Source: Kangsaoukella pontilimi (GTDB lineage: Bacteria; Pseudomonadota; Alphaproteobacteria; Rhodobacterales; Rhodobacteraceae). Taken from it: 64,000 bases of DNA. The DNA lies in NCBI RefSeq assembly GCF_009830125.1, contig NZ_WUPT01000001.1:868001-932000 (forward strand), given 5' to 3'. Below the pieces are notes generated by a model that had not been told where the DNA came from, searched no databases, and saw nothing but the letters and a program-made list of their open reading frames with translations. Position 1 is the first letter of the stretch; each line of letters starts with the position of its first letter. This document shows, piece by piece, positions 1-10,142 of the stretch. Made by a program: the position numbers and the translations under genes.

Positions 1-1
1 A

Positions 2-193
2 TTCCCCTATTTCATGGATCACCCCGAGACTTTGCCGAAACAGTGGCGGAAGGACGTGGAGGAGGCGACCGACGAAACCGCGCTCGCCCGCATCGTTTCG
101 GACTATATTGCCGGCATGACCGACCGCTTCGCGCTCGACTGCCACGCCCTGTTCATCCGCACGCCCCTTGAAGGCGCGGGGCAAGGGAGCTAA
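2..193 (+). CDS. dGTPase-like HD phosphohydrolase, C-terminal end (partial)
   Basis: Only the last 63 codons are in the window; the rest lies upstream. The peptide begins [12 protein letters not shown] and contains the segment [12 protein letters not shown], which is characteristic of the C-terminal helical part of deoxyguanosinetriphosphate triphosphohydrolase-like HD-domain proteins. These enzymes hydrolyse dNTPs to the nucleoside and triphosphate. The HD metal-binding residues would be outside the window, so catalysis cannot be judged here. The gene stops 32 bases before argS on the same strand, and dgt-argS adjacency is common in Rhodobacterales, which supports the call. Confidence 0.72.
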   Translation, partial: FPYFMDHPETLPKQWRKDVEEATDETALARIVSDYIAGMTDRFALDCHALFIRTPLEGAGQGS

Positions 194-225
194 GCGGGCG
201 GCATCCGATACGCGGGGCAGCCCAG

Positions 226-1950
226 ATGAACATTTTTTCCGAGATCCGCACGACCATCGTCGAGACGCTCGATGCCATGGTGGCCGAAGGTGAGCTTCCC
301 ACGGGACTGTCCTGGGGCGCCGTCGCGGTCGAGCCGCCACGTGATGCGGCCCATGGCGATCTGGCGACGAATGCCGCGATGGTGCTGGCAAAACCCGCAG
401 GCCGCGCGCCCCGCGAGATTGCCGAGGCTCTGGCCGTGCGACTGCGGGGCGAGAGCGAAATCGCCACCGCAGAGGTCGCCGGTCCGGGCTTCATCAACCT
501 CCGGCTCATGCCCGCCGTCTGGCACGATGTCGTGGCCGAGGCCATCGACGCCGGTCGGGTCTTCGGTCACTCAGGTATCGGCGCCGGTCAGAAGGTGAAT
601 ATCGAATACGTCTCGGCCAACCCCACCGGCCCCCTCCATGTGGGTCACACGCGGGGCGCGGTCTTCGGTGATGCGCTCGCCTCGCTTCTGGCCTTCGCGG
701 GCTACGACGTCACGCGCGAGTACTACATCAACGATGGCGGCGCGCAGGTCGACGTCCTGGCGCGCTCGGCCTTTGAGCGGTACCGCGAGGCGCACGGGCT
801 GGACCCCGAGATCGCAGAGGGGCTTTACCCGGGCGATTACCTCGTCCCGGTGGGCGAGGCTCTCAAGGAAAAGTTCGGCGATACGCTTCTCGACAAGCCG
901 GAAGCCGATTGGCTCGACACGGTGCGTGACTTTGCCACCGAGGCGATGCTTGACCTCATCCGCGAGGATCTGGCGCTGCTCGGCGTGAAGATGGACCACT
1001 TCTTCAGCGAGAAATCGCTTTACGGCACAGGGCGGATCGAAGCGGCGATCGAGGACCTGAGGAAGAAGGACCTGATCTACAAAGGCACGCTCGAGCCGCC
1101 GAAAGGCAAGGTGCCCGAGGATTGGGAGCCACGCGAACAGACGCTCTTCCGCTCGACCGCCCATGGTGACGATGTAGACCGCCCGATCATGAAGTCGGAC
1201 GGCTCCTGGACCTATTTCGCGCCCGACATCGCCTATCACTTCGACAAGATCGAACGGGGCTATGACGAGTTGATCGACGTCTTCGGCGCCGACCACGGCG
1301 GTTACGTCAAGCGGATGAACGCCGCCGTTGCGGCGCTCTCTGGCGGGCGGGTGCCGCTCGACGTGAAGCTCACGCAGCTCGTGAAGCTCTACAAGAACGG
1401 CGAGCCCTTCAAGATGTCCAAACGGGCAGGGACCTTCATCACCCTCCGCGACGTGGTCGAGCAGGTGGGTGCGGACGTGACCCGCTTCGTCATGCTCACC
1501 CGGAAGAATGACGCGCCGCTCGACTTCGACTTCGACAAGGCGGTGGAACAGTCCAAGGACAACCCGGTCTTCTACGTGCAGTACGCCCATGCGCGGATCC
1601 GGTCGGTCATGCGCAAGGTCGAGGCGCTTAATCAGGACTATTCCGACCACGCGAAGCTGGAGGACGAGGCCGAGTTCGCCGTCGCCCGCAAGATCGCGGA
1701 ATGGCCGCGTCTGATCGAGATCGCCGCCCGCAATCACGAACCGCACCGGGTGGCATTCTACCTCTACGAGCTGGCGTCGGAGTTCCATGCGCTCTGGAAC
1801 AAGGGCAACGAAAAGCCCGAGCTCCGCTTCGTGCACGAGGACGACCCCGCCGCCACGGCAGCAAAAATCGCCCTGCCAAGGGCGGTTGCCGTTGTTATTT
1901 CCAACGGATTGGGTATCCTTGGCGTGACGCCGGCCGAGGAAATGCGCTGA
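226..1950 (+). CDS. argS: Arginyl-tRNA synthetase
   Basis: Charges tRNA(Arg) with arginine in the cytosol; class I synthetase of 574 residues, a normal length. An N-terminal tRNA-binding Add-1 region is followed by the HIGH-type signature HVGH (about residues 138-141, in [15 protein letters not shown]) and the KMSK loop at about 396 ([10 protein letters not shown]). The C-terminal part has the helical DALR anticodon-binding region (YVQYAHARI onward). The ATG start is chosen because the Add-1 domain begins there. It is followed by an SPOR gene, nagZ and scpAB on the same strand, so it probably heads a long housekeeping transcript. No odd features. Confidence 0.98.
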   Translation: MNIFSEIRTTIVETLDAMVAEGELPTGLSWGAVAVEPPRDAAHGDLATNAAMVLAKPAGRAPREIAEALAVRLRGESEIATAEVAGPGFINLRLMPAVWHDVVAEAIDAGRVFGHSGIGAGQKVNIEYVSANPTGPLHVGHTRGAVFGDALASLLAFAGYDVTREYYINDGGAQVDVLARSAFERYREAHGLDPEIAEGLYPGDYLVPVGEALKEKFGDTLLDKPEADWLDTVRDFATEAMLDLIREDLALLGVKMDHFFSEKSLYGTGRIEAAIEDLRKKDLIYKGTLEPPKGKVPEDWEPREQTLFRSTAHGDDVDRPIMKSDGSWTYFAPDIAYHFDKIERGYDELIDVFGADHGGYVKRMNAAVAALSGGRVPLDVKLTQLVKLYKNGEPFKMSKRAGTFITLRDVVEQVGADVTRFVMLTRKNDAPLDFDFDKAVEQSKDNPVFYVQYAHARIRSVMRKVEALNQDYSDHAKLEDEAEFAVARKIAEWPRLIEIAARNHEPHRVAFYLYELASEFHALWNKGNEKPELRFVHEDDPAATAAKIALPRAVAVVISNGLGILGVTPAEEMR

Positions 1951-2029
1951 CCACAGGTGCCCGGGCCGGACTGTCGAGCGAGCAGTTCAGACCGTCGGAT
2001 CAACCGACGGCGGCAGTGAGGCATGAAAA

Positions 2030-2938
2030 ATGGCGGCATTCAGCTACGATGATTTCGACGACACCGGTCAGCCGGGGACCGTTCAGGCGATAATCAACTG
2101 GGGCGGGGCGTTTCTGTCCGTGCTCCTGATCGCGGGCCTTGCGGTCTGGGGATGGAAACTCTGGCAACGCGACGTGACGGGCATTCCAGTTGTGCGCGCG
2201 CTTGAAGGGCCGATGCGGGTCGCCCCCGCTGATCCGGGCGGGATCGCGTCGGAATATCAGGGGCTTGCGGTCAACCGCATCGCAGAAGAGCGCGGCGAGG
2301 AGCGGGTCGAACAGGTGGTTCTCGCACCGGCGCCCGCGGAACTGCCCGAAGAAGACAATGTTGCCATGATCGCGCCGTCGCCCGCACCGGACGCGCTTCC
2401 CTCCATCGAGGTGGACGAGGCGTCGGCCTTCGCGGCTGAAAGCGTTTCCGCCCCCGTCGAAGACGACGGACCCGCACCCTCGGCCACCGATCTGGCCGTC
2501 GCGGCCGCGCTGGCCGATCTCGGTCTCGATAGCGAAGAGACCGCCACTGCCAAGCCGCTTCTGGTGGCCTTCGGCGTTCCGGCCTCCACGCCGCGCCCGC
2601 TTGGGCGGCCCGAAGGCGTACGGCTCGCCAGCCTGTCGCCCACGGTCGTCACCGGCGCGGGCGAGGTCGACGCTGCCACCATCGCGCCCGGCACGCGGCT
2701 TGTGCAACTTGGCGCCTATGGCAGCCCCGAGATCGCGCGCGCTGAATGGGACAACGCCATGGCCAGTTTCGGGGATTACATGGTCGGCAAGGACCGCGTG
2801 ATCCAGGAAGCCGAGACCGGCGGACGCACCTTCTGGCGCCTCCGGGCCATCGGCTTCGACGGCCTGTCCGACGCACGCCGCTTCTGCGCCGTGCTTGTCG
2901 CCGACGGGGCCAATTGCATTCCGGTCGTTCAGGAATGA
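2030..2938 (+). CDS. Membrane-anchored SPOR-domain protein
   Basis: A 302-residue protein with a short cytosolic N-terminus, one transmembrane helix at about residues 22-43, a long acidic Ala/Pro/Glu-rich linker (about 50-215) and a C-terminal SPOR fold (about 222-300, beginning TRLVQLGAYGS). SPOR domains bind glycan strands lacking stem peptides, usually at division septa. The architecture (type II anchor, disordered periplasmic linker, SPOR) resembles FtsN/DedD-like proteins, although the sequence alone does not show a role in division. The stop overlaps the nagZ start as ATGA, so the two are translationally coupled, linking it to peptidoglycan turnover. Confidence 0.85.
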   Translation: MAAFSYDDFDDTGQPGTVQAIINWGGAFLSVLLIAGLAVWGWKLWQRDVTGIPVVRALEGPMRVAPADPGGIASEYQGLAVNRIAEERGEERVEQVVLAPAPAELPEEDNVAMIAPSPAPDALPSIEVDEASAFAAESVSAPVEDDGPAPSATDLAVAAALADLGLDSEETATAKPLLVAFGVPASTPRPLGRPEGVRLASLSPTVVTGAGEVDAATIAPGTRLVQLGAYGSPEIARAEWDNAMASFGDYMVGKDRVIQEAETGGRTFWRLRAIGFDGLSDARRFCAVLVADGANCIPVVQE

Positions 2939-3942
2939 CCTCACGGCCCGGCGCGCATATCCTCGCGCCCGCCGGGCCACGCCTGACCGCCGACGAGGCG
3001 GCCTTCTTTCGCGAGGCCGCCCCCTTCGGCTTCATCCTCTTCGCCCGCAATGTCGAGACGCCGGACCAAGTCCGCGCCCTGACCGCCGCTCTGCGCGACA
3101 GCGTGGGCCGCGATGCGCCTGTCCTGATCGACCAGGAGGGCGGGAGGGTACAGCGTCTCCGCGCGCCTCACTGGCGCGAGTGGGAGCCGCCCCTCAATCA
3201 GGTCGAGGCAGACGGCCGGCCCCGCGCCATGTATCTGCGTGGTCTCCTGATCGGCGCAGAACTGGCCGCGCTCGGGATCGACGCGAACTGCGCACCGTCC
3301 GCCGATATCGCTTTCTCCGAAACACACCCGTTCCTCCAAAACCGCTGCTACGGCCGTGACGCCGCGACGGTCACCGCCATGGCCCGCGAGATGGCCAATG
3401 GCCTGTTGGATGCCGGTGTCCTGCCGGTCGTGAAACACGCCCCCGGCCATGGGCGCGCGACGCTCGACAGCCATTTCGGTCTGCCGACGGTCGAGGCACC
3501 GCTCGAAGACCTGACCGCCACCGACTTCGCGCCATTCCGGGCCCTTACCGACCTGCCCATGGCCATGACCGCGCATCTTGTCGTGACCGCACTCGACCCC
3601 GACCGGCCCGTGACGCTCTCCCCCGTTGCGATGGCCCATCTCCGCCGGGAGATCGGCCTGGACATGCTGATGATGACCGACGACATCTCGATGGGCGCGC
3701 TTTCCGGCTCCATGGCGGAGCGCAGCCGGCGGGCCATCGCGGCGGGCTGCGACCTCGTCCTCCATTGCAACGGCGACATGACCGAGATGGAGGCGGTCGC
3801 CGCTCATGCCGGGCGCCTGTCGGACGATGGCCAGAGACGCGCTGACGCCGCGCTCGCCATGCGTAGAACGCCTTTGAACATTGACATTCCGGCGGCCGAA
3901 GCGGAACTTGGCCCCCTGATAAGGGAGACGGCTTATGCCTGA
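2935..3942 (+). CDS. nagZ: Beta-N-acetylhexosaminidase NagZ (GH3)
   Basis: Cytosolic GH3 enzyme that removes GlcNAc from anhydro-muropeptides during cell-wall recycling. The ATG overlapping the preceding stop (ATGA) gives 335 residues, the usual length for the family; longer upstream reading would run into the SPOR gene. The histidine loop KHAPGHGRATLDSH starts at about residue 167 and the nucleophile motif MTDDISMGAL places the catalytic Asp at about 250. FILFARN and DQEGGRVQRL are also typical. It has no signal peptide, as expected. It overlaps scpA by 8 bases. Confidence 0.96.
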   Translation: MTSRPGAHILAPAGPRLTADEAAFFREAAPFGFILFARNVETPDQVRALTAALRDSVGRDAPVLIDQEGGRVQRLRAPHWREWEPPLNQVEADGRPRAMYLRGLLIGAELAALGIDANCAPSADIAFSETHPFLQNRCYGRDAATVTAMAREMANGLLDAGVLPVVKHAPGHGRATLDSHFGLPTVEAPLEDLTATDFAPFRALTDLPMAMTAHLVVTALDPDRPVTLSPVAMAHLRREIGLDMLMMTDDISMGALSGSMAERSRRAIAAGCDLVLHCNGDMTEMEAVAAHAGRLSDDGQRRADAALAMRRTPLNIDIPAAEAELGPLIRETAYA

Positions 3943-4717
3943 CGGAGACGCTGATTTCGACACGGTCGAGGCCCGCCTCGCGGCCGAGGCGCTGATCGTC
4001 GACGTCGACGGCTTCGAGGGGCCGCTCGACCTGCTCCTGACGCTCAGCCGCACCCAGAAGGTGGACCTGCGCAAGATCAGCGTCCTCGCGCTGGCCGAGC
4101 AGTACCTCGCCTTCATCGAGCGCGCCAAATCGCTCCGGATCGAGCTTGCCGCGGACTACCTTGTCATGGCCGCGTGGCTCGCCTTCCTGAAATCGCGCCT
4201 GCTGCTGCCCCCCGATCCCACGGACGAGGGGCCATCAGGCGAGGAACTGGCCGCGCATCTCGCCTTCCAGCTCGAACGTCTGGAAGCCATGCGGGAGGCC
4301 GCTGCCAAGCTGATGGCCCGCGACCAGAAGGGCCGCGACTTTTTCGTGCGGGGCATCCCCGAGGACGTCGCGAGGGTCCGCAAGGTCCGTTACACCGCCA
4401 CGCTTCTCGACCTGATGCAGGGCTATGCCCGCATCCGCACCAAGGACGAGTTCCGCCCCTACGCCATGGATCGTCACCACGTGATGACGCTGGAACAGGC
4501 TCTGGAACGGATGCGCGGGCTGATCGGCTATGCGGGCGAATGGACGGACCTGTCCTCCTACCTTCCCGAAGGGTGGGAGACCGATCCCGCCCGCCGCCGC
4601 TCGGCCACCGCGTCGCATTTCGCCGCTTCCTTGGAACTTGCCAAGCGCGGCGCGATCCAGATCCGCCAGACCGAGACCTTCGCGCCGATCCAGATCAGGG
4701 CCGTCCCCGTTGGCTGA
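3935..4717 (+). CDS. scpA: Segregation and condensation protein A (kleisin)
   Basis: Kleisin subunit of the bacterial condensin SMC-ScpAB, which bridges the SMC heads and compacts the chromosome. The 260-residue protein begins its conserved domain at FEGPLDLLLTLSRTQKVDL (about residues 28-46) and has the ELAADYLVMAAWLAFLKSRLLLP segment split across about residues 69-91, both hallmarks of ScpA. The C-terminal winged helix that contacts SMC is present. It overlaps nagZ upstream and scpB downstream by 8 bases each, so expression is coupled. Confidence 0.95.
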   Translation: MPDGDADFDTVEARLAAEALIVDVDGFEGPLDLLLTLSRTQKVDLRKISVLALAEQYLAFIERAKSLRIELAADYLVMAAWLAFLKSRLLLPPDPTDEGPSGEELAAHLAFQLERLEAMREAAAKLMARDQKGRDFFVRGIPEDVARVRKVRYTATLLDLMQGYARIRTKDEFRPYAMDRHHVMTLEQALERMRGLIGYAGEWTDLSSYLPEGWETDPARRRSATASHFAASLELAKRGAIQIRQTETFAPIQIRAVPVG

Positions 4718-5354
4718 GGCAGAAGATATCGAGGAAAGCCTGTTCGAAGCGCCGCCGCTGGCGGAGCAGGAGCGCATGGTCGAAGCGATCCTCTTCGCTA
4801 CCGCCGAGCCGGTGACCGTGGCGGAACTGAACGCCCGTATGCCGCATGGGGCCGATGCGGGACAGGCGCTGGAGCTTCTCCGGAAACGCTACGAGGGCAG
4901 GGGCGTGCATGTCGTCCGGGTGGGCGACGCCTGGGCGATGCGCACCGCGCCAGACCTCGGCTTCCTGATGCGCAAGGAAACGGTCGAAACGCGCAAACTC
5001 AGCCGCGCCGCGATCGAGACGCTGGCCATCATCGCCTATCATCAGCCAGTGACCCGCGCCGAGATCGAGGAAATCCGCGGCGTCAGCGTGAGCCGCGGCA
5101 CGGTCGATCAGCTTCTGGAACTGGAATGGATCAAGTTCGGCCGCCGCCGCATGACGCCGGGACGACCGGTCACATACGTTGTGACGCAGGATTTTCTGGA
5201 CCATTTCGGCCTTGAGAGCGCACGTGACCTGCCGGGGCTAAAAGAGCTTCGGGCGGCCGGGCTGTTGGAGAACAGGCCGCCACCGGGCGAGGCTCTGGCC
5301 GACGACGCGGACGAAGACGGCGATCAGACCGACATGTTCGAGGACGAGGATTGA
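4710..5354 (+). CDS. scpB: Segregation and condensation protein B
   Basis: Winged-helix partner of ScpA in the condensin complex, probably acting as a dimer. I chose a TTG start that overlaps the scpA stop (TTGGCTGA); it gives 214 residues. An internal ATG at 4777 (MVEAILFATAEPV) begins right at the conserved domain and is the alternative. Diagnostic segments are LSRAAIETLAIIAYHQPVTR and EIRGVSVSRGTVDQLLE, followed by GRPVTYV. The C-terminal tail (from about residue 190) is acidic and probably disordered. Confidence 0.94.
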   Translation: MAEAEDIEESLFEAPPLAEQERMVEAILFATAEPVTVAELNARMPHGADAGQALELLRKRYEGRGVHVVRVGDAWAMRTAPDLGFLMRKETVETRKLSRAAIETLAIIAYHQPVTRAEIEEIRGVSVSRGTVDQLLELEWIKFGRRRMTPGRPVTYVVTQDFLDHFGLESARDLPGLKELRAAGLLENRPPPGEALADDADEDGDQTDMFEDED

Positions 5355-5358
5355 GCCG

Positions 5359-5523
5359 ATGAGCGCGGAGCGGATCATTTTGAGTATCGCCCGCATGGTC
5401 ATGCGCGGCGGGCTTGGCAATTTGGGAAAGATGGCACGCGGCGAAACCGTCTCCAAGGCGCCCGACAGGTCGCAACTGACGCGTCAGGCGATGCGCATTC
5501 TGCGCCGCGTGGGGCGGATGTAG
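5359..5523 (+). CDS. Small basic protein of unknown function (54 aa)
   Basis: This short frame begins with ATG four bases after the scpB stop and encodes 54 residues, starting MSAERIILSIARMVMRGG and ending RQAMRILRRVGRM. It is strongly basic, with an amphipathic N-terminal helix of about 16 residues and no cysteines. I do not recognise a family. The tight spacing to scpB and lack of another gene on this strand before the convergent dCTP deaminase support translation. In many Rhodobacterales tatA sits at this position, but this peptide has no TatA transmembrane helix or FG hinge, so it is not TatA. Confidence 0.55.
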   Translation: MSAERIILSIARMVMRGGLGNLGKMARGETVSKAPDRSQLTRQAMRILRRVGRM

Positions 5524-5527
5524 CCGC

Positions 5528-6604
5528 TCAACCGCTCCGGAAATGCTTGGACAGCTTCAGGCCCTGTCCCTGATAGTTCGAGGCGATCTCGCGGCCATAG
5601 AGCGTGGCAGGCTCCGCCTCCATCCGCTCATAGACCAGCCGCCCGACGACCTGTCCGTCCTCCAGCACGAAGGGCGCCTCGTGGCAGCGGACCTCAAGCA
5701 CCCCGCGCGACCCTGAACCACCGGCGCCCGCCCAGCCGAAGCCTGGGTCGAAGAAGCCCGCGTAATGCACCCGGAACTCTCCCACCACGGCAAGGTAGGG
5801 AGCCATCTCGGCGGCGTGATCGGGTGGGATAGTGACTGCTTCGCGGCTGACGAGGATGTAGAACGCGCCGGGATCGAGGATGATCTGCCCGTCCGTCGCG
5901 TGGATCTCTTCCCAGTAATCTGCAGCGTCGTACCCGCCGATATTATCGAGGTCGATCACGCCGGTATGCGGCTTGGCGCGGTAGCCCACCAGCGTGGAAC
6001 TCTCGGGTCTCAGATCGACGGAAAAACCCAAACCCTCGGAAATGACCGGCGTGCCCGAGACCAGCCCCACCTGTTTATGCAGCGCCTGAAGCTCGGCGTC
6101 GCTCAATTGCGCGTGCCCCCGGCGGAAGCGGATCTGGTTCAGCCGCATCCCCGGCCGCACCAGCACCGAAAACGAGCGCGGGCAAATCTCGGCATAGAGC
6201 GGCCCAACGTAACCCGTTGGAATGCGGTCGAATTCGCTGCCGCCATCGGTGATGGTCCGGGTCAGAAGGTCTAACCGGCCGGTCGAGCTTTTCGCGTTCG
6301 CCACGGCGTTCACATCGCCCGGCAGCGCCAGCCGCTCCATGAGCGGGACGACATAGACGCAGCCCTTTTCCAGCACCGCGCCATTCGTCAGGTCGATCCG
6401 GTGCATCTCGAAATCCGCCAGCCGCTCGGCTACGGTGCGTCCTTCGCGGGCGAGGAAGCTGGCGCGGACACGGTAGGCTGTGGTGCCGAGGCGCAGGTCC
6501 AGCGAGGCGGGCTGAATCTGACCCTCGACAGGCGGCTGATCGCAGGCGATCTGTCCGGCATCCAGCATCGCGGAAATGGAACTGTCGGGAAGAACTCCGG
6601 TCAT
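5528..6604 (-). CDS. dcd: dCTP deaminase (2'-deoxycytidine 5'-triphosphate deaminase)
   Basis: Deaminates dCTP to dUTP, feeding dTMP synthesis. The 358-residue length fits the long alphaproteobacterial form, about twice the E. coli Dcd, built from two dUTPase-like halves. Supporting segments are IQPASLDLRLG near residue 30, ANAKSSTGRLDLLTR near 104-118 and YVGPLYAEICPRSF in the first half, with a second related half after about residue 190. It is convergent with the scpB transcript (four bases apart) and its start lies 31 bases from the proline tRNA on the same strand. Confidence 0.9.
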   Translation of the reverse strand: MTGVLPDSSISAMLDAGQIACDQPPVEGQIQPASLDLRLGTTAYRVRASFLAREGRTVAERLADFEMHRIDLTNGAVLEKGCVYVVPLMERLALPGDVNAVANAKSSTGRLDLLTRTITDGGSEFDRIPTGYVGPLYAEICPRSFSVLVRPGMRLNQIRFRRGHAQLSDAELQALHKQVGLVSGTPVISEGLGFSVDLRPESSTLVGYRAKPHTGVIDLDNIGGYDAADYWEEIHATDGQIILDPGAFYILVSREAVTIPPDHAAEMAPYLAVVGEFRVHYAGFFDPGFGWAGAGGSGSRGVLEVRCHEAPFVLEDGQVVGRLVYERMEAEPATLYGREIASNYQGQGLKLSKHFRSG

Positions 6605-6635
6605 GGTCCTGACCTTTCGGCGGATCGTGTCGGAA

Positions 6636-6713
6636 TGGTCGGGCTAGCAGGATTCGAACCTGCGACCTTCCGTCCCCCAGACGGACGCGCTAACCAGGCT
6701 GCGCCATAGCCCG
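6636..6713 (-). tRNA. tRNA-Pro (anticodon GGG)
   Basis: A full cloverleaf folds on the minus strand: acceptor CGGGCTA pairs with TAGCCCG, D stem GCGC/GCGC, anticodon stem TCCGT/ACGGA around loop CTGGGGG (anticodon GGG), T stem GCAGG/CCTGC with loop TTCGAAT, discriminator A. A 3' CCA is encoded. The total is 78 bases including CCA. It reads CCC codons, and CCU by wobble. It sits downstream of the merR-type gene on the same strand. Confidence 0.97.
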
Positions 6714-6775
6714 ACGGAAAGGCTTCTGACCCAAAACGCGGGTGGGGGCAAGGGCCGATCAGCATAAGAATGGGC

Positions 6776-7642
6776 TTACTCGGCCAGACGTGCGCGGAGC
6801 GCGGCAAGCCGCGTGGCGGCGTCTCTCGCGGCGGGGTGTCCGACGTCGATTCCGGACAGCATTGCGCGCGCCGCCAAGCCGGGCAGGGCGGGGTGTCCAG
6901 CATCGTCGTCAGTGGCATCGTTGGCTGGCACGTCCGGCGTGTCAGGGATGCCAGGAGCCGCCGGGGCCGGGTCTTCCGAAATCTCGGATGGGGCGTCGGA
7001 GGTAAGGTCTGCAAAGGACGATTCCGCGGCGACATCTTCCACGGACGGGAACATGTCGGGCTGGTCGTCGTCAGCCGACGGGCCGGTTGCGGTCTCTCCA
7101 AGCGCGGCTATTGGATCGTCGGCAGGTGTGGCTTGGGCCGCAGCAGGCTCCATCTCGGGCTGAAGTTGCTCCGATACCTCCGCGGCACTTTCTTCAATGA
7201 CTTCAGGGGCTTCCGGCGCATCGTTCAAAGGCTCCAGCACCGGTGCCGGTTCCGCCTCGCGCGTTGCTGACGCGGCGGGTGCGGGAATGCTGACCGGACG
7301 GCGCGGGGCGTCCAGCGGCACGGCGGTCGCCTCGATCACGTCATCCGCGTCATCGGCCTCGTCGCCATGTACCGGCGGCGAGAAGCCGGCAACGTGCTTT
7401 ATCCCGCTCTCGCGCAGCACCTTCTGCACACCGCGGATGGTCATGCCCTGATCGTGCAGAAGCACCTTGATACCGCCGATCAGCGCCATGTCGGACGGAC
7501 GGTAATAGCGCCGCCCGCCGGCGCGCTTGACCGGCTTGATCTGGGAAAACCGGCTCTCCCAGAATCTCAGAACATGGGTGGGCACGTCCAGCCACTCGGC
7601 CACTTCCGAGATGGTGCGGAACGCGTCGCGGGATTTTTCCAT
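6776..7642 (-). CDS. MerR-family transcriptional regulator with long acidic tail
   Basis: A 288-residue protein. The N-terminal MerR winged helix (about residues 8-75) shows [20 protein letters not shown] and [18 protein letters not shown]. Beyond about residue 90 the protein is a low-complexity Ala/Pro/Asp/Glu tail with no recognisable effector domain or metal-binding cysteines, so the inducer is unknown. I chose the ATG preceding EKSRDAFRT because the longer frame runs into ihfA; the start is 10 bases after the ihfA stop, so it is probably co-transcribed. A MerR gene of this type after ihfA is a standard Rhodobacterales arrangement. Confidence 0.88.
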   Translation of the reverse strand: MEKSRDAFRTISEVAEWLDVPTHVLRFWESRFSQIKPVKRAGGRRYYRPSDMALIGGIKVLLHDQGMTIRGVQKVLRESGIKHVAGFSPPVHGDEADDADDVIEATAVPLDAPRRPVSIPAPAASATREAEPAPVLEPLNDAPEAPEVIEESAAEVSEQLQPEMEPAAAQATPADDPIAALGETATGPSADDDQPDMFPSVEDVAAESSFADLTSDAPSEISEDPAPAAPGIPDTPDVPANDATDDDAGHPALPGLAARAMLSGIDVGHPAARDAATRLAALRARLAE

Positions 7643-7652
7643 AGCCGACGGA

Positions 7653-7955
7653 TTATGCCTTGTTGCCTGCGGCCACACGCTCTTTCATCAGGTGCGACGG
7701 ACGGAAGGTCAGGACGCGGCGGGGCAGGATGGGCACCTCTTCGCCGGTCTTGGGGTTGCGGCCCACGCGGGCGGCCTTGTCACGCACCGAGAAGGTGCCG
7801 AAGGACGAGATCTTGACCTGTTCGCCCTTCACGAGGCTGTCGGACATGTGCTGAAGCACGCTTTCGACCAGGGTGGCGCTTTCATTGCGGCTGAGACCGA
7901 CCTCGCGGAAAACGGCTTCGCTCAGATCCATACGGGTCAACGTTTTCTCGCTCAT
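7653..7955 (-). CDS. ihfA: Integration host factor alpha subunit
   Basis: Nucleoid-associated DNA-bending protein that works as a heterodimer with IhfB. From the ATG of [16 protein letters not shown] it is 100 residues, the normal size; five further upstream codons are open but not conserved. The DNA-binding beta-arm segment [12 protein letters not shown] and the following [15 protein letters not shown] are diagnostic. It lies between fabH and the MerR gene, the usual alphaproteobacterial context. Confidence 0.96.
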   Translation of the reverse strand: MSEKTLTRMDLSEAVFREVGLSRNESATLVESVLQHMSDSLVKGEQVKISSFGTFSVRDKAARVGRNPKTGEEVPILPRRVLTFRPSHLMKERVAAGNKA

Positions 7956-8044
7956 GCCACTCCCCTTCATTTGCGTGGAGGCAGCATGGGGGGGAAGAAA
8001 ATCCGAGTCAATATCAAGCCCTTGGAATAGGGCGTTAAAGGCGA

Positions 8045-9016
8045 TTACCAGCGCAGAACGACCGATCCCCAGGCCAGTCCGCCGCCGATCGCCTCGGTGA
8101 CGACAAGGTCGCCTTCCTTGATCTGCCCGCGCTCGACGCCCACGGACAGGGCAAGGGGAATCGATGCCGCCGATGTGTTGCCGTGGTCCTGCACGGTCAC
8201 CACCACCCGGTCCATTCCGACACCCATCTTGGATGCAGTGGACTTGATGATCCTGAGATTCGCCTGATGGGGCACGATCCAGTCCACGTCGTCCGCACCA
8301 AGCCCGGCCTTGTCCAAAGCAGCATGGGCGGTTTCGGCAAGCTTTTCAACGGCGTGGCGGAAGACCTCTTTCCCCTGCATCCTGAGATGCCCGGTCGACT
8401 GGGTCGACACGCCGCCGTCGACATAGAGGATATCGCGGTGCCGTCCGTCGGAATTCAGGTCCGTGGACAGAATGCCCCTGTCCGCCGTGGTCCCGCCGCC
8501 CTCCTGAGCCTCCAGGATCAGCGCACCGGCGCCATCCCCGAAGAGAACGCAAGTCGTCCGGTCCTCCCAGTCGAGAATGCGGCTGAAGGTTTCGGCCCCG
8601 ATCACGATCACCCGCTTGGCCTGACCGGAAACGATCAGGGCGTTGGCGTTCGCCAGCGCGAATACGAATCCCGCACAGACCGCCTGCACGTCGAAGGCGA
8701 AACCGCCCGTCATGCCGATCCGGTCCTGCACCATGGTCGCGGCGGAGGGGAAGGTCAGGTCGGCGGTCGAAGTGGCGACGATGATCGCGTCGATATCGGA
8801 GGGCTCGAGACCCGCCATGTCGAGCGCCCGGCGCGCGGCCTCGGCGGCCATATCCGACGTGGTCTGTCCCTCTGCCGCGAAATGCCGCCGTTCGATCCCG
8901 GTCCGCGCGACGATCCACTCGTCAGAGGTGTCGACCATGTCTTCGAATTCGGAATTGGGGACGACCCGCTCGGGCAGGTAGTGCCCGACGCCACGCACGA
9001 CGGCTCTGAGTGTCAT
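8045..9016 (-). CDS. fabH: Beta-ketoacyl-ACP synthase III
   Basis: Condenses acetyl-CoA with malonyl-ACP to start fatty-acid synthesis. The 323-residue protein has the full Cys-His-Asn triad: Cys114 in AVCAGF, His250 in VPHQANLRI and Asn280 in GNTSAASIP. Its start overlaps the plsX stop as ATGA, so the two are coupled. There is an 89-base gap to ihfA downstream on the same strand. Confidence 0.98.
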   Translation of the reverse strand: MTLRAVVRGVGHYLPERVVPNSEFEDMVDTSDEWIVARTGIERRHFAAEGQTTSDMAAEAARRALDMAGLEPSDIDAIIVATSTADLTFPSAATMVQDRIGMTGGFAFDVQAVCAGFVFALANANALIVSGQAKRVIVIGAETFSRILDWEDRTTCVLFGDGAGALILEAQEGGGTTADRGILSTDLNSDGRHRDILYVDGGVSTQSTGHLRMQGKEVFRHAVEKLAETAHAALDKAGLGADDVDWIVPHQANLRIIKSTASKMGVGMDRVVVTVQDHGNTSAASIPLALSVGVERGQIKEGDLVVTEAIGGGLAWGSVVLRW

Positions 9017-10119
9017 CCGGTCTGCTCGCCTTGTTCTTCTGACCCGGCGTCATCCTGAACCGCGGCGCTGGTGGATGCAACCCGTGCCGCGAGGCGTTCG
9101 GTGAAACGGCTTTCGGCCAGACGATAGGCCAGCTTGATCGCCGCCGACACGCCGGTGGCGTCCGCCGATCCGTGAGATTTCACCACCGTACCGTTCAGGC
9201 CCAGAAACACCCCGCCATTCACGCGGCGCGGGTCGATCCGCTTGGTCAGACGCCGGAGCGAGGTCAGCGCCAGTAGCGCTGCGATCCGGCTGAGGGGCGT
9301 GGCCTTGAAGGCGTTTGTCAGGAACTCGCGGATAAGCGACGCGGTGCCTTCGCCGGTCTTCAGCGCGACGTTTCCGGTGAATCCGTCCGTCACGATGACG
9401 TCGACGCGCGCCGACGGAATGTCGCCGCCCTCGACGAAGCCGACGAAGTCGATATCGGCGTTGGGTGCGGCGTCCGTGATAAGATCATGGGCGGCCTTGA
9501 TCTCGGCGCGGCCCTTGTGCTCTTCGGTCCCGACATTCAGAAGACCCACGCGGGGCCGCTTCAGACCAAGCCCGTTCCGCGCATAAGACCCGCCCATAAG
9601 CGCATATTGCAAAAGGTCTTTTTCGTTCGCCCGGATATCGGCCCCCACATCGAGCATGATGTTGAACCCCTGAGGGTTCCGCGAAGGCCAGAGACAGGCA
9701 ATGGCGGGCCGGTCGACGCCCGGCAGCTTCCGAAGCCTCAGCATCGACACCGCCATCAGCGCGCCCGTGTTCCCGCAGGAGACGACCGCCTCTGCCTCGC
9801 CGCCGCGCACCGCTTCTACGGCGGACCACATCGAGGTGGACTTGCCGTTCCGCATCACGTTCGACGGCTTGGCGTCCATGGTCACGATATCTTCGGCGTC
9901 GCGAATCTCGACCCTGCCGGCAAGCGTGCGCTGCTTGGCGATCAGGGGCTCCAGCTCGCGCGCGCGGCCGTGAACGATAAAGGCGATGTCGGGGTTCTTG
10001 ACGGCGCTCTTCGCCATGCCTGCGACGACGGCCGCAGGTCCGCGGTCGCCGCCCATTGCATCAACGGAAATAACGATGCGCCGTGTCGCACCCGTTGTCT
10101 GATCGGAGGTATCCGACAT
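9013..10119 (-). CDS. plsX: Phosphate acyltransferase PlsX
   Basis: Converts acyl-ACP to acyl-phosphate, the donor for PlsY in phospholipid synthesis; a peripheral membrane enzyme. The 368-residue protein shows [16 protein letters not shown] at the N-terminus, [10 protein letters not shown], and [11 protein letters not shown]. Order on this strand is yceD, rpmF, plsX, fabH, which is conserved across many Proteobacteria and ties ribosome and lipid synthesis. Confidence 0.97.
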   Translation of the reverse strand: MSDTSDQTTGATRRIVISVDAMGGDRGPAAVVAGMAKSAVKNPDIAFIVHGRARELEPLIAKQRTLAGRVEIRDAEDIVTMDAKPSNVMRNGKSTSMWSAVEAVRGGEAEAVVSCGNTGALMAVSMLRLRKLPGVDRPAIACLWPSRNPQGFNIMLDVGADIRANEKDLLQYALMGGSYARNGLGLKRPRVGLLNVGTEEHKGRAEIKAAHDLITDAAPNADIDFVGFVEGGDIPSARVDVIVTDGFTGNVALKTGEGTASLIREFLTNAFKATPLSRIAALLALTSLRRLTKRIDPRRVNGGVFLGLNGTVVKSHGSADATGVSAAIKLAYRLAESRFTERLAARVASTSAAVQDDAGSEEQGEQTG

Positions 10120-10142
10120 CAGAGGCCCGGGAGCGCGCCGGC

